Shown here: in pieces, positions 32,274 through 44,199 of the stretch
How the letters are laid out: every line of letters starts with the position of its first letter
Numbering within the stretch: position 1 is the first letter of the stretch
From: Plumapathes pennacea
Lineage: Eukaryota; Cnidaria; Anthozoa; Antipatharia; Myriopathidae
Length of the DNA stretch: 64,000 nucleotides
Direction: 5' to 3'
Assembly: GCA_964036295.1 (NCBI GenBank)
Contig: OZ038472.1
Coordinates: forward strand, 9,322,001-9,386,000
Notes under the pieces: generated by a model
The model's database searches: none
What the model saw: the letters and a program-made list of their open reading frames with translations, nothing else
Told to the model about the DNA's origin: nothing
Position numbers and translations under genes: made by a program

Positions 32274-33281
32274 ATTTTTCACCGCCACGTTTTTTTGTTT
32301 TGGTCACGCGTATTTCAGAGCTCAAATATGATTGGTTCGTACTTTAGCCTTAAAATAGATTTTGAAAAATTAGCTTCGGAACCGGGTTGCGTGTGGAGAA
32401 TCAGCTCTCTTAGAGAATGAAATGTATCACAAGGGCAACATAGTTCAATTCAAGAATCTAGGAAAACGGAAACATAAATGGAACGCCAGAAACCTTCGTT
32501 CTCCATCCACGGTAACAAATAGCCTTTAACACAGGTTTGCAATCTAACAATATGGAGCTTAAGCAAACTACGACGGCGACGGCAACACGAGGAACCAGCA
32601 AAAAAGTGTCTGTATTCTTTACGTCTTTGAAAGTTTGCCTATTCTTAATTTTCTCAAATTTGTCGAAGTTCTATTGCTTTCATCAGAGACTTTAAGCACC
32701 ACGACGTCGAGACACGACGACCGGAAGTCATATGGCCACTTTTTGGCCTTACTGCGCATGTCAGTTTGATATTGACGTCGTCGTCCTTTCGTCCACGACT
32801 TGAAAGCTGCGGTTTTGGGGTCGTCGTCAATAGGTAAGGGTTTTATCGGTTTCTGTTTGAGTTTCCTATCTAGTTTAGGTCAAGGTGTGATCTATATCTT
32901 TTAGTGAAACATCGCGTGAAGTTTATTCTACGATTCCAAGGCCTTTTCTCTCCTTTTCTGTCATATTAAAAGTGCTGAATTCTCCTTCGCTAGGGAACAT
33001 CAAGATGGACGGTAATGCAGCCCCGGAGAGAAACAACATATAATTGAATCATGCCAAATACAAGAAATCTTTCCTGTTGTACGTTTTGGGACCCCTTGCA
33101 ACTTCCTCTGCCGCCGCCGATGACCTTTACCCTTGTTCGTCAAAAGCGCGTGTTTACATTTCACATGCCACAATATAAATGTACAATTGAGCGAACGTAT
33201 ACGTAATACTACGATGACCAGGTTATTTTAATTTCTATGTGAACTGAGTTTTTCTTTTCGCCGGTTTTTCTCTTCATTTAG

Positions 33282-34064
33282 GAATACAAATTTTCATTGG
33301 ACTGAGGAGCACGATATTTACCTGTGCAGAGAAATACTCGTCGCTCAACCATTCAACTTCAAGATTAGAAGTCCTGAAAGAGGACGGACTTGGGAACAAA
33401 TCGCAAACACTCTCAACGCAATTAACAGGCCCAGTTTCAGGGTGACCTCGAGATCAGTTCTCGATCGCTACTCACTTCTGGCCACGAAGAGAGCCCGTAA
33501 ACTAAGAGAGGAAGAGAAAGCATCCGGCATTGATGTAATATGTACGGAACTGGATGCTATCGTGGAGGATATTTTGGAGAGAGAAAAGGAAGCCAAATCA
33601 GAGACTGCAGCTAAGAATAAACGAATTAAGGAGGATAAAATGACAGCAGAAGATATAAGGAAGCAAGCTATGGAGAGGATGGCACAAACTGCCAAAAGAA
33701 AGGAAGAAGGCACTGAAACTGTTGCTAGAAACAGAAGAAAAAATACCAGGAGAAGTGTAAGTGATGTGATGGAATTAATCCAGGAGAAGACAGCGAACGA
33801 GTCAACATCCAGAAAAGAAGAAATGGATTTTCCGAAGGAAGGAACAGGAAGCCGAAGCAGAAAGAGAAAAAACACAGAGTCAGCAACGAGAGGGCAGCAC
33901 AACAACAGTAAACTCTTTTAATGAATATGGTGGCACAGCAGCAGCAACAACAACAGCAGCAGTACCAGCAGCAACTACAAAACCTGCAAGCCATGCTTGA
34001 TGCACAGCAGGAACAACAAGCTCAAGCACTTAGGCTGTTAATGGAGAAGTTTGCCAACAAGTGA
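33282..34064 (+). pseudogene. Harbinger Myb/SANT-like DNA-binding protein, one frameshift
   Basis: After acceptor CATTTAG (33,281) the frame encodes a trihelix/Myb-like domain (FHWTEEHDIYLCREILVAQ, RTWEQIANTLNAI, RSVLDRYSLLATK) and a long charged coiled coil to TAA at 33,919-33,921. Overlapping TAATG, the next frame continues from 33,921 as a Gln-rich coil (AQQQQQQQQQYQQQLQNL) ending at 34,062-34,064. The two parts look like one protein broken by a one-base indel. In Harbinger transposons this protein brings the transposase into the nucleus and to the transposon ends. A 5' exon is expected; ATG at 33,005 with a GT donor at 33,013 is a candidate but its phase does not fit. Confidence 0.8.
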
Positions 34065-34449
34065 GAACCGTTTGACATTATTCCTTCCAAAATATAATGT
34101 TCAAGTTTTGTTGGAAAATTAGATTTGTTCTCAGTATGGACAATTTTCGCTGATCCTTGACTCTCCAAAGTTCAAGTTTATTTGACATTTCACCACTGAC
34201 TATTTGTGGACAGGTTTTATATTGGTCTGATTGAAAGTTGATTAGAAATTTGGTCCTCTTCACAAGATGGAAATATCCTGAGAGTTGAATTTGCAAGCTT
34301 TGGAAATCTAATTTCCACAATTTTGTTTGAAAAAGGATCATAAAGCAAGTATCGAAGTTACTGAAAATGTTCAAGTTATTGGGAAATATAGTTGTATCTC
34401 CAAAAACATTATGAGTCCTTTCATCTAAGTATGGTTTATAGGGTCTTAC

Positions 34450-35284
34450 CTAAAGTACTTCTTCTGAATGGTCCCTGTAGTTGGACTCTGAGGGGGTAGG
34501 CTGGGTCGCCATAAATGCGCATTTGCTGGCCAGTTGGAGAGATGGCATATTGCTCCAAACTCTGAAGTAAGCCTGAATCAGCCAGCATTCCAGCGTCATG
34601 TTTCCTCCCTTCTGAAAAACAATAAAATGTAAATGTAAATATGAAAGGGGAACAACTTTAGTAAAGATTTCTTACCAACTGGGCCATACATGTTGCCAAT
34701 CATTCCATTTGGTAAAGCAACGGACTGGAACTTGAGGGCATGTATCCGCTTATGGCCATTGTAGACAATCCTCTGGTTTTGTCCTGGGCGACACATAGGC
34801 CTGACCGTACCATCAACAAAGCCAAAGCAGTTGTCAAATGGGGCTCCCCTGGCAGCAATTGCATCAGCGTAATGTTGCAGTGAGGTGGGCCCATGATTGT
34901 GCTGTTCCACTGCGTAATTCGGTGCACGTGAAGGTCGTAAATGTAGTCAAGCACAGTGTTCGTAACCATGCTTAGGACTGGTACTGGACGTGCAAAACGA
35001 GGAATCATATCTCCGTACCTGCATGGGTAAGAGAGTCGCCTGAGCAGTACACAGAGTCCTTCAATTCCATCACAAATGGATCGTTCTTGACATTGGAAGG
35101 TCTCCGGTATTTGTAAGTGACGTGCGAGGAGAGGAATGTGGTGCTTGTGAACACGAAACTCAGCAAAGCATTCGGAGTCTTCTATTTGCTCAAGATCAAA
35201 TGCAGGGTACGTGTGGAAAGTGGAGATTTGTTGGTTGGTGTATATCGTACAAAAGGACAAACTCCTCATCGTCAAACACATCAC
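34450..35284 (-). pseudogene. Harbinger (HARBI1-like) transposase, frameshifted, 3' exon missing
   Basis: Exon 1 (35,284-34,676) carries an N-terminal region with RLSYPCRYGDMIPRFARPVP and, after a one-base frameshift at about 34,908, the first catalytic Asp in CFGFVDGTVRPMCRPGQNQR and YNGHKRIHALKFQSVALPNG. A 64-bp GT-AG intron (34,612-34,675) leads to exon 2 (34,611-34,450), which keeps phase and supplies the second Asp in MRIYGDPAYPL. Exon 2 ends at AG|GTAAGA. The exon with the third catalytic acid (Glu, in a VEW-type motif) was not found before the Myb gene, so this copy is incomplete. Confidence 0.83.
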
Positions 35285-35521
35285 CGACGTAGCACCAGAG
35301 AAGCAAATCTTGGATCTCTTTAAAAGACATTTCTTGAACTGGATCTTAATAAAAACAATAAACTTTTCGGAACTCTACTCGTCATCGTCATGCGAGTCGC
35401 GCCGCTTGCTTAAGCTCTTTTTTTCGCGCCAAGAACGAGGTCCTCGTCCCAGGCCTCTTTCAGGTTATGACGTCAGAACACGTCATCGTCGTGTCTCAAT
35501 GTCGTGGTGCTTAAAGTCTCT

Positions 35522-36240
35522 ATCGTCTCCTACTAAGAACGCCTGTCATAATTTCTCAAAATGTTGTCCACGTCCTCACAACAGCCTAAAAAAGAAGCAT
35601 TTGGAGTAGCACACAAGAGCACGACAACCCGAGATCATGTCAATTTCATATATTCATGTGCGCGAAGAAAAAATCTTCTGCAATGAGTTTTATTGTTTCA
35701 CCGACGTTGCCATCATCCTGTCCTGTCCTGGTGCTTAAGCTCAATTGTCAAACAATTTTCACCTGGACACACACATGTAACGCCCGTCGTGATGCTGCAG
35801 GTCTCGATTAACAGGTAATACACCTACCCATCGCATCTCATTAGTCAGGCAGACAGACAGACACACAACTTCATTTTAATAAAGTACTTTAAAGTACTGC
35901 TAGTAATAGAGTAGACATGCATTACAATAGAGGAATAACAAAAGGAAGTACATTTTATCCCTGAAATAACCAGGAGGCTAACCTAGTCCGGATGACAGGA
36001 TACGTGATAAATATTAGTTAGAGAAAAAGTCGGGTAGTCAGGTACACATGCAAAACTATTTGGATAAATGTAGTTATGGTAGCACAAAATACAAAATAAT
36101 AAAACAGATTACAAAACAAAAGAAATATGTCTTATAAGTATACATAAACAAAATAACTTCTCAGATATTGACTTGTTAATTTGATGATCGCAATGAGTAA
36201 AGCAACTTAAGCAGTTGCAAGGAGTCCGGAAATATATTTA
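35522..36240. other. No gene recognised; GACA/CAGA tract
   Basis: Contains a short CAGACAGACAGACA tract (about 35,855) and a TTTAAAGTACTTTAAAGTAC repeat. The sequence may be LINE 3' UTR on the minus strand, but nothing decisive is seen. Confidence 0.35.
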
Positions 36241-36430
36241 AGAATTGGTTCATGCTTAGCGTGCGTCTATCGAGTTATGGATGCACGCGGGAAGTTGGGA
36301 GAGCACGAGAGAAGCGTAAGAGTTGCTCGAGGCGTAGCCGAGAGCAACTCTAGCTTCAGGAGTGCTCTCCCAACTTCCCAAGTGCATCCATAACTCGATA
36401 GATGCACAGCTAAAAGCATGAACCAATTCT
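36241..36430. mobile_element. Fold-back MITE, 190 bp near-palindrome
   Basis: AGAATTGGTTCATGC at the left end is the exact inverse of the right end. Arms of about 85 bp pair through CTATCGAGTTATGGATGCAC and GGAAGTTGGGAGAGCAC, and the loop itself contains AGAGTTGCTC...GAGCAACTCT. The whole unit can fold into one long hairpin. Confidence 0.92.
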
Positions 36431-37380
36431 TTTATAACATAGACACACGAAATTACGAGCGAAAACAAATTTTCATTTCTGATTGAATGCAAAATTCTTT
36501 TTCGACGCGCAAAAGGCAAAACAAACTCTCTCACTGGATGATTGAAAACACGCCACAACTTACTAAGGTTTCTGCCAGCTAAAAGTTGATGAGTGTCGAT
36601 GAAAAAGATGTCGTTTAACCGACAAAAACACTGAAAGTACTGTTAACCTGGCATGGTGAAAGCCAGCAGACTTCGGTGACTTTGGAATTCGTGACGATGT
36701 AAATGTTTTGAACGGTACAATTGTTGAAGATGAACGCTTCAAGTCGCCGCTTCAAAACAACGTGAGATTCACCTTGAACTATAGCAGACAATGCGGGTCT
36801 GGAGAAGCAAAGTGATCCGTCGAAGAATGTAAACAATCACCATAAGCGAAGGAGACGGAAAATGTTTGCCGAGTGGACTTGTTTGTTATTCGAGCTGCCA
36901 GCAAACTGTACTGTAAACACTGCAAGTATAGCGGCTTTCGGAATGAATGAACACCGTTTCATTGCAAAGCCATTGAAGGCTTGTCGGATATTTATCTTTG
37001 CTGTGATGGATTTCACTAGTCCAAGAGAATTAAGCCGTTGAGAAATAGGTGAGTTTTGATTCATACAATTTCCTGTGCCGACCGTTGAAATACAGAATTT
37101 TTCAGACTTGATTACTGATTTCCTTTGGGTGCCGGTTTGACTTCATGTAGTACAAATTTCTTCGGAAAATAAAGCTATTTTCTTCTTAGTTGTAAAGCTT
37201 CTGTTAATTTATAAACGAGGAAAGCTAGAAAAAGTCGAAAGGAAGCGGCATTTGCTCACGTCATATTATTGAGCACGGGCGTGCACGATAAAGTCATGGA
37301 GCACGCTCTTCGACCAATCAGAACGTGGATTATATCGCGACTGTTATAAATGACTTTATCATATATACATCATATAATTC
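36431..37380. other. No gene recognised
   Basis: Several frames of 70-75 codons are open but none matches a family. TTATAACA near 36,432 and its inverse near 37,345 hint at another decayed TIR element; this is weak. Confidence 0.35.
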
Positions 37381-39600
37381 TCAGATATTGCCGTATACTT
37401 TAATAAGCAGATTTTTAAGTTGCATTTTGAAACTGAATCTCGTGCTGGATTTGATATTATCGTTTTTTGTAGTCCAAACTTTTGGGCCAGAGTATCTTAT
37501 GTTAAATGCGAATCTGGGGAAGGTATAAGGACAATTTAGAAGCTAATCTGGTGTTGTAAGAATGCACTTGGCTAGTTTGGAAAAAAGCGTTGAATACTAA
37601 GGGAATGTTACTGTTAGAAAAGTGGTACATAACGAAGGCAGTATGAAAAGAAAACGTCTGTAACCTTTAAAATATTGAATTTAAGGTGGCTCCATAGGGT
37701 TTTCAGACACATTTTCGCGTGGGCACCAAAATCACAATGAAATAAAAACCCGACTTTCGTAATTCTTTGGAGGAAATCTGAATTTAACAGGAAATTCTAA
37801 AAACTCGGAATAAAAACCGTTTACGATGTGTGCACAGTTCTTCGTGTCACGAAGAAACCAAACTTGCAAGCCTTTCAATCAAACTAAGTACACGCCGGCT
37901 TTACTTGATCGCCGATCTTTATCACTTTACCTTCGAATGTATATAACTCTATTGAATTAGTTTGAAAGTATTGTTTCTGCACATCCTGTCAGGCCAATAA
38001 CTAAACAAGCAACACACGATGAAGAAGTTCTACAATTCAGATTTTATTCTGTTTGACTTTGAAATGAACAGCCGTGACAAACGCGGCTCGAACGGTCATT
38101 TCGGCAATCATCAGTTGCAATGGACAAACCAGTACATTCGGCCTAGTCACAACACTGACAGCAATCCTTGGAAGTAAGAAAACTTAGACAGAAATTATTG
38201 GCGTTGTTATGAAGCTTTGCAAATCCTACTAACCTGCAGAGTTTGATCCCGTGTCAGTCTGTGGCATATTATCTCAGGTGAGCAGTCGCAAAACTAAATA
38301 TTCACGAATTGTACTGAATAAGTATGAATGAACTTGATGGGACACAACTGCCAACAAACTTGTTGGGAGCTAGTGGACTAGCATATGACGGCTTGAACTG
38401 ACGACTTTCGAACCGTCTTCACGGCTTTGTATTGAAAAGGATTGAGTTGTTGAACAGCTATCACCCTCAAGTTGTTCGAGACTTCGCCAACAGTAGTTCG
38501 CACAGCATAATTCGTGGCTGACATATCCAGTACGAGCTTCTCAAGACAGAAATTCAGGAATTGCATGGTGTTTCTTTTTAGCTTCGCACCAAGATAACTT
38601 GCTGTACTTGCTGGCGTGCGATCGCCGCTTTCTCCTCATGTTTACAATTACGGCTAACGCATGCGCACTTGCCGATCTTGTCGAGTCATTATTTTGCATT
38701 TGATGGCGCAATACGCACGTAAAATATCAAGTTTTTCTCTGCATTTTTCTCGAGTTTCCTTCGGTGAATCTGTCTTAAATTTTGCACGCAAACAAAGATT
38801 ATATCCGGTTTTGTAATATTTGATTTTAATGGAAATTTATGGAGCAGAATTGTTTTTATTTGCAAAAAACATAAATTGCTAATTAGCTCGAAATCCGCTC
38901 CTCTAACCCCAACATTTTTTCAGTTATGTTTACCTTATACAAATTTCTAAACATACTGAAAGTTTCAGAAAAATTCACCGAAGAAAACTCCAGAAAATAG
39001 AGCAGAAAGTTTGAAAATGGGGTAGAAGACCTTTATTTCAAGGACGTATTGTTTCCATAGTAACCACACTAGAGTGACAAAAGTAAGACGTATACGCAAC
39101 AGACCTTTCGAAACATCTACCCTGCAAATTTGAGCAAGAAAGAATATAATAAAATGAAAATATGACGGTTTTGGTGTCATAAACTAAATACAAGCAAGTG
39201 CAGGGAAAAACCCTACGGAGCCACCTTAAAGAAAATGGGATTAGTATGAGTATCACGTTTAAAGGAAGTGATGATTCGGAGAGCTTTCTTTTGCAGGGTT
39301 GTGGTTGATTTAATACTAGTGTTAAATGTATTACCCTATGTAATGAGGCCATATGTTAAGTGTGGATAGATTAAAGAGTAATAAAATTGAGTCAAGGTAT
39401 TAGTGTGAAAATAATGCCTAAGTTTTGAAAGTATTCCAATGTTTCTTGAGATTTTGGAAACTTCATAGATGTGGTGTTCCCAATTTAAGTTTGAATGGAT
39501 CATGAGTCCCAAATATTTAATGCAGTTTTCTTGCTTGATGTCTTTATCATAGGTTCTAACAGTATCACGTGAGACTCTGTGGTGCAATGATATAGTGTCT
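37381..39600 (-). pseudogene. LINE RT C-terminal fragment, interrupted by a TTAA element
   Basis: The right part (39,590-39,230) has KYLGLMIHSNLNWEHHI, SRNIGILSKLRHYF and YYSLIYPHLTYGLI, then a TAG where the family has Trp, then LQKKALRIITSFKRD. The left part (37,680-37,381) resumes with FNILK, is frameshifted, and ends with FNIRYSGPKVWTTKN and a stop at 37,381. The two parts join in frame when the insertion and one TTAA are removed. This is a jockey/CR1/L2-like non-LTR retrotransposon remnant, without endonuclease or RT core. Confidence 0.82.
37685..39225. mobile_element. TTAA-flanked DNA transposon (piggyBac- or Kolobok-type), non-autonomous
   Basis: The 1,541-bp unit is flanked by TTAA on both sides (37,681-37,684 and 39,226-39,229). 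The TIR reads GGTGGCTCCATAGGGTTTT at the left and GGTGGCTCCGTAGGGTTTTT inverted at the right; weaker similarity extends further in. No transposase ORF is present. Both piggyBac and Kolobok elements duplicate TTAA, and I cannot choose between them. Confidence 0.9.
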
Positions 39601-39670
39601 TACTCCACATCAGAATAATCTTTTCTTCTTCAATTCATCAGGATTTCACAACAAGAAGTGGCTTGAAGAG

Positions 39671-39810
39671 TCAGTGTGGCCTTGAAGAAATCATGCTTGA
39701 CTCTGAGGAGTGCCTCTGTCTCCCAGGTTTGTCCGAAGAAGCAACCTTTTTGCTTGTTTTATTCCCACTTAGAATGTCCTTAATATGCTGTACAATCAGG
39801 CCAATGGCCA
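39671..39810 (-). CDS. UCK2: Uridine-cytidine kinase, terminal coding exon
   Basis: The acceptor CTCTTTAG precedes a frame that completes a split Val codon and continues AIGLIVQHIKDIL, the conserved C-terminal helix of uridine-cytidine kinases. A variable polar tail ending SSRPH and TGA (39,671-39,673) follows; human UCK2, as I recall it, also ends in this manner. The enzyme phosphorylates uridine and cytidine to UMP and CMP in pyrimidine salvage, in the cytosol. The acceptor phase (1) matches the donor of the exon at 44,850. The 3' UTR lies below 39,671 and its end was not identified. Confidence 0.88.
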
Positions 39811-40019
39811 CTAAAGAGAGCATAAAAATGAAAGCACTTACACAATTTACAATATAGATATACAAATTTACAAATACGTTTGGTAATTTGAACGTTAGAA
39901 CTCCTCTAAGTGAAGTTTCTGTTAAAAAAGAAACAGTGCAATAAAATGTCGAGTGGCAGTGAAAAGAGACCCTCGAAGTTATGAAGCAACTTACGCAGTT
40001 GCAAGGATACCCTGGACAA

Positions 40020-40380
40020 GAAATTTGGCTTCAACTTGAACTGAGGAACACAGAATGATAAATGTGATTTATCATGTATATCATATAATTCCCATCACAA
40101 TAACAGGTACAATTCGAACCACAAACTTGACCAGCACCCATACGGCTTCACAGTAGTTAGAGCATCGCCAAGGTCATGGGTTCGATTCCCATCAAAGCCC
40201 AAATTTTTTCTGGGCTGTCCTTGCAGCTGTAACTAAAAGGATCACTTTTTACTATCATTCTATGTTTCGCAGTTCACATTATATGTCACTCGTCATGTTT
40301 ATCATATCATTCCCATCACTGTGCCAGATACAATTAGAACCACACACTTGGCTACCCTGCAAGCAGTAAGTACTTACTCT
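40020..40380 (+). repeat. Duplicated about 75-bp block around the SINE
   Basis: GAATGATAAATGTGATTTAT...TCATATAATTCCCATCACAA...CAATTCGAACCACAAACTTG (about 40,052-40,125) recurs in diverged form at about 40,258-40,355. The arrangement suggests a SINE-containing unit that was tandemly duplicated. Confidence 0.5.
40140..40200 (+). repeat. tRNA-derived SINE fragment
   Basis: AGTTAGAGCATCGCC resembles a pol III A box region and GGTCATGGGTTCGATTCCCA contains a clear B box, followed by TCAAAGCCCAAATTTTTT. The anticodon arm is missing and the acceptor stem does not close, so this is not a functional tRNA gene. Confidence 0.7.
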
Positions 40381-41330
40381 GCCCTTACAAAGCGAGGAGC
40401 TCTGCCAAATTCGTGTCGTTTTTAAGCTCGCGTTCTGCACGAAGTGCTGAAAAGCGAAGCTTCATGCGATCCAGTCAACTGGAATGTGTCCCGGTGCTGT
40501 CAACAATGGATTCCAAATATGGAAGTCGTTCTGTTCCCAATTTGGGCAGTACCGATATTACCGACAACGCAACAAAATCGAGAACGCGATTGTCGACGTA
40601 GTTTTTGCTGTGGCATTTTTAAGCGCCCCACCTTATTGCAGTTAAGACTGCGTCAGTCAGTCAGTCCGTCATGCTGTGTCAACAATTGCCTTTGAAATTT
40701 GAGCATCAGCGAATACGCATGAAGAAACGAAGAGATGGGAATACGTATTCTGGAGTTATTTTGATTGTTATCATTGTATTCCTGAATTGCCAGTAGATCT
40801 GTTGCACTTCAGAACCATTATCACAGAGGTTTTGGTAAATTGTCGGTTTGACAAGCATAAGTCAAAGTTGAATTAGACCCGTGACCACTGACAGCCCTGA
40901 TCGCAATCGAGCGACTTCAGCTTGTCGAAACATTTCTATCATTTGATTATATTTGCTTTGCTTTACATAGTTTTCACCAGCAATGAAAAATGTTGTAGAG
41001 AACTGAGAGAAGAAGAATTCGAAAATGAATTTGACCAAAACCGCAAGTAATGTCAACAAGTTATCAGATTTCATTTAAACTTATTCGACTTGAAACTCAA
41101 CCAAAAGAAGAAAGGCGTGTTTTCTTTAAGCATGTATTTAGCTTTAATGCAGCCCAGGCTGGAGTATCATGGCCTCTGATGAATATGCAGATGTTGAACA
41201 TAAGCTGTGCATGACATGAGTAATGAAGTCACGGATAGACTTTTTTCAGTGCGACTCCGGAAGGTCTCCTTCCGGTTCAAAGATTTGGACTTGGTGAAGA
41301 ATTTTAAATTCTCCCATTTCGAGTGTCTAA
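40381..41330. other. UCK2 intron, no feature recognised
   Basis: Contains a short CAGTCAGTCAGTC tract (about 40,652). Nothing else can be supported. Confidence 0.35.
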
Positions 41331-41671
41331 GGCCCTGTTTACATGGAGTGAGGGTAACCCTCCAAGGAGGGACACCCTCCAAAAGGGCTAGAAGATAGCC
41401 CCCTTTTACATGCCAAACGTTGGATCTCGCCAAGAGTCTGAAAGGAGTTGCGCGGTCGCGAAATTTGAGATAGTAACCTGGCACCACTAAACTTAGCCCC
41501 CCTGGGAGGGTAACCCTCCCTCGAGTGTTTACATGGTCAAAAGTTGTCCCTACTGGGAGAGTAACCCTACCGATCATGTAAACGGAACAAGGAATTTCAA
41601 TAGAGAAGGGTGACCCTTCTAGGAGGGTGTCCCTCCTGGGAGGGTTACTCTCCTTCCATGTAAACAGGGCC
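41331..41671. mobile_element. hAT-like MITE, about 341 bp
   Basis: The left end GGCCCTGTTTACATGGAG then GAGGGTAACCCTCC is matched by the inverse at the right end. Subterminal GAGGGTAACCCTCC and GGAGGGACACCCTCC units are themselves palindromic and recur four times inside. The ends resemble hAT-derived MITEs; an 8-bp target duplication was not evident. Confidence 0.85.
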
Positions 41672-43435
41672 CAAGTTTTATAATTTTCACCCTCTGCTGC
41701 CTCCTAAATGAGGTTTTCAAAACTAGACTAAACCGAATACGCAGTTCAGCAAAAGTGGAGGCCAGCGGAAATGGATGCGAACTTCCACATACCTAAAATT
41801 GAGAAATTTTTACGATGTGGCCTTGAGCCAGTTCTAATAAATACCCTCGCAAAAGTACATTTTTACAAATTTGCGAGCTTACAGCTGCCTTGCTGCTTTG
41901 ATTACATTGAGCATGCGTCATTCATTGCTTAGACGACAACGACATTTCACACGTCAAATTCGTGCCACTCACCGTCGCGCGTGCAGGCCAAAATGCGTGC
42001 TAAAGGATGCATTGCAAAATGTAAGAAACTCCTCAGACACCCGTGAAGAGAGAAAGCGAGTAGTTTACCGTTCAAAGGAAAAAAATTTCCTGCCTGTGCT
42101 GTGGCACTTTTTTGGCAGGTGAAACAACAAAAGGCTGCGTGCCATTCCCTTGTCATTGAACACGCAGGCACCAAAGTCAAAACGGAATAAAGTAACAGCA
42201 GTATTTCCATGCCCCCTTCCCCCTACTGGACAGCAACATTTCATGCTTCCCACTTCCCCTTTTACACACCAACACAAATATCTTGTTGTCACCTATGCCA
42301 GCTGGCAAATCATCAACAGCATCTATAACATCTTTGACCCCAGGCAATATTTGACTTGCTAATAATGCCTTGCTGTGCTCCGACATTTTAATTCCATTCG
42401 CATAGTTCCAAGAGCTTTTCAATTCTCAGTTTTAGGTGGTCTGCTCACTCCCTCTCATAAGGAAAAATATTTCCAGTTCTTCTCTCCTGTTCAGATCACC
42501 AGGATTCTGACATCTCTTGGTAGAGAAAGAGATCAGACCAGAATCAACGAGTAACTTGGCATTTGGAGAGAGAGGTTATCAAGCCAAAATTAAACTCAGG
42601 GCTTCAGGACATACATGTATTTGGTTAAAATGAAGCGTTGGCTGGAGCAATCACGGCTTCTGTTAAAATTTAACTAGAAATACAATAATAGCAGGTACCC
42701 CATCGCTTTGTTATTGATTGGACTATTCAGTTTGGTACTGCTCAACAAGAGCAGCCTTTCTTTTACCGAAGTTTTGCTGCAATCATTTCTTCAAAGTCAA
42801 GTGCTGCACGCAAAGAAAGGAGAAAAATATGGTGTGTGTTATACATTTGCATTAAAAAAAGAATCGATTGCGGTCGACATGCCAAATTAATTCATGCAGT
42901 CTGCCGGGCACATTCTCAAATATTTAATACTTGAATTGTGAAGTTGGTCGGCTGCCGTAGTACGGAAAACAAAGGAACACTGATTTTTCAGTTTTGAATT
43001 CATAGGAAGTACAATTAAAATGCGATTTCTTTCTTTTTTATTTTTGTACTCTGGAATGCATGCACTGGACTCAGGCATGTATATTTAATGAACCTGCTCA
43101 AAACAGCGTGATTTCTCCCAGAATCAAATCAAAACTTGGACGGTTTACTTCAAATTATATGCGGGCATCAAATCTAGGCATACTTCAAAGGGCTTGTGAA
43201 CGATTCTCGTTGTAATAACTGCATGTCAGATTTTACAGCATTTCTCGAATAGACAGTTACAGTTTTATATCTTGAAAGAAAAAAAGACATCTGACTAAAT
43301 CCTTTAAGGCCCTTAGTTGCAATTGCTCTGAGCAAATACACTAGCCGAAACAGGCGACAGAAGTATACTAAAACAATACTTCGAGCGAAAATGATCAGCA
43401 TGCAGATTTTAATATTCTCTTGAAGTGATCAAGTC
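41672..43435. other. UCK2 intron; possible exon-like ORF at 42,177-42,422 (minus)
   Basis: The minus-strand frame at 42,422-42,177 reads MSEHSKALLASQILPGVKDV then IDAVDDLPAGIGDNKIFVLV, which looks protein-like. No splice pair or family identification supports it. The rest of the stretch shows nothing. Confidence 0.25.
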
Positions 43436-43439
43436 ACAA

Positions 43440-44170
43440 GATAGAATATAAACGTACTTGCAATTTGTCACGGTGATTGTTCGATTTCCATTGACCTTTG
43501 TAGTTTTTCCTTCTGGATAAGTATCCGAGTTTAACACAAAACAGGATCGCAATCGTACTTTGTTGTGCTGAGATGCCTCAAAGAAATCGCCTGCTAGGTC
43601 CGCTTTCAATGGCTGAAATTCCCAATCCGCTTTCATGTGCTATTTCTTTTGAGTCTCTTTGCGGAGTCTGTTCTTCAGCCCGCTTTTTCTCCTGAAGTTA
43701 CCAATTCCTTTTCATGCGGTGTTCTGTTCATGTCATTTTTGATCAGAATTCATGCGCTATTCTCTTTGCGGAGTCGTTTCTTTGGCACGATTCTGTTCAC
43801 GATGCTGTCGGTCATAACATCATTGTCGTCTTACCTGGAGTCGGAATTGACCGTTCAATCATTTCACGATTGCCCGTGCCTATTCCCTTCTCTTTTCAAG
43901 ACGAGCTTCGCGAGACCATTGTGCTTCCAGTTTTCAAATTTATTTTCGTGAATGCAGTACACCATTGTTGCTTTGTTCATATCGCTTTTCTTTCTGTCAG
44001 CCACGCGTGACCGATCCTTTGTTGTTGCTTATGCTGAGTAACCGCGCCTGGAGGTCGTTCCCCAGATAGACAGAAACATTTAATTTCGAGATGGCGACCC
44101 ACTTGGAGTCTTCAAATAGCACAATACTACAGCCATAAGCGTCGTAATTATTACCCTCACGGAGCTTGGG
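43440..44170 (+). repeat. Q-family dispersed repeat, copy 2
   Basis: Blocks TGTCACGGTGATTGTTCGAT, CCTTCTGGATAAGTATCCGA, TTGCGGAGTCGTTTCTTTGG, CAAGACGAGCTTCGCGAGAC and TTTCGAGATGGCGACCC follow the same order as 60.9-61.7 kb. The 3' end is near GTAATTATTACCCTCACGG. Confidence 0.8.
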
Positions 44171-44199
44171 GAAAATCGACTGATTGGGAAAAACTGATT

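Larger units (their letters stand above)
32686..35521. mobile_element. PIF/Harbinger transposon
   Basis: Inverted ends share AGAGACTTTAAGCACCACGA and then GAGACACGACGA (left 32,686-32,724; right 35,484-35,521). The element encodes the two expected proteins, a Myb/SANT-like DNA-binding protein (plus strand) and a HARBI1-like transposase (minus strand), in convergent arrangement. An outer, weaker pair GAGCTTAAGCA (about 32,558 and 35,733-35,743) may be a second nested TIR element. The central TTAA of the inner TIR fits the TWA target preference. Confidence 0.85.

Noticed and set aside
31891..32331. 146-codon plus-strand ORF
   Set aside because: Composition is hydrophobic and irregular, while the opposite strand has a more protein-like sequence; neither is strongly supported.
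33468..33994. Cys/Phe/Ser-rich minus-strand ORFs of up to 145 codons
   Set aside because: They are the antisense of the Lys/Glu- and Gln-rich Myb-like Harbinger gene.
40140..40200. tRNA gene
   Set aside because: A B box is present but the anticodon arm is missing and the acceptor stem does not pair; it is a SINE fragment.
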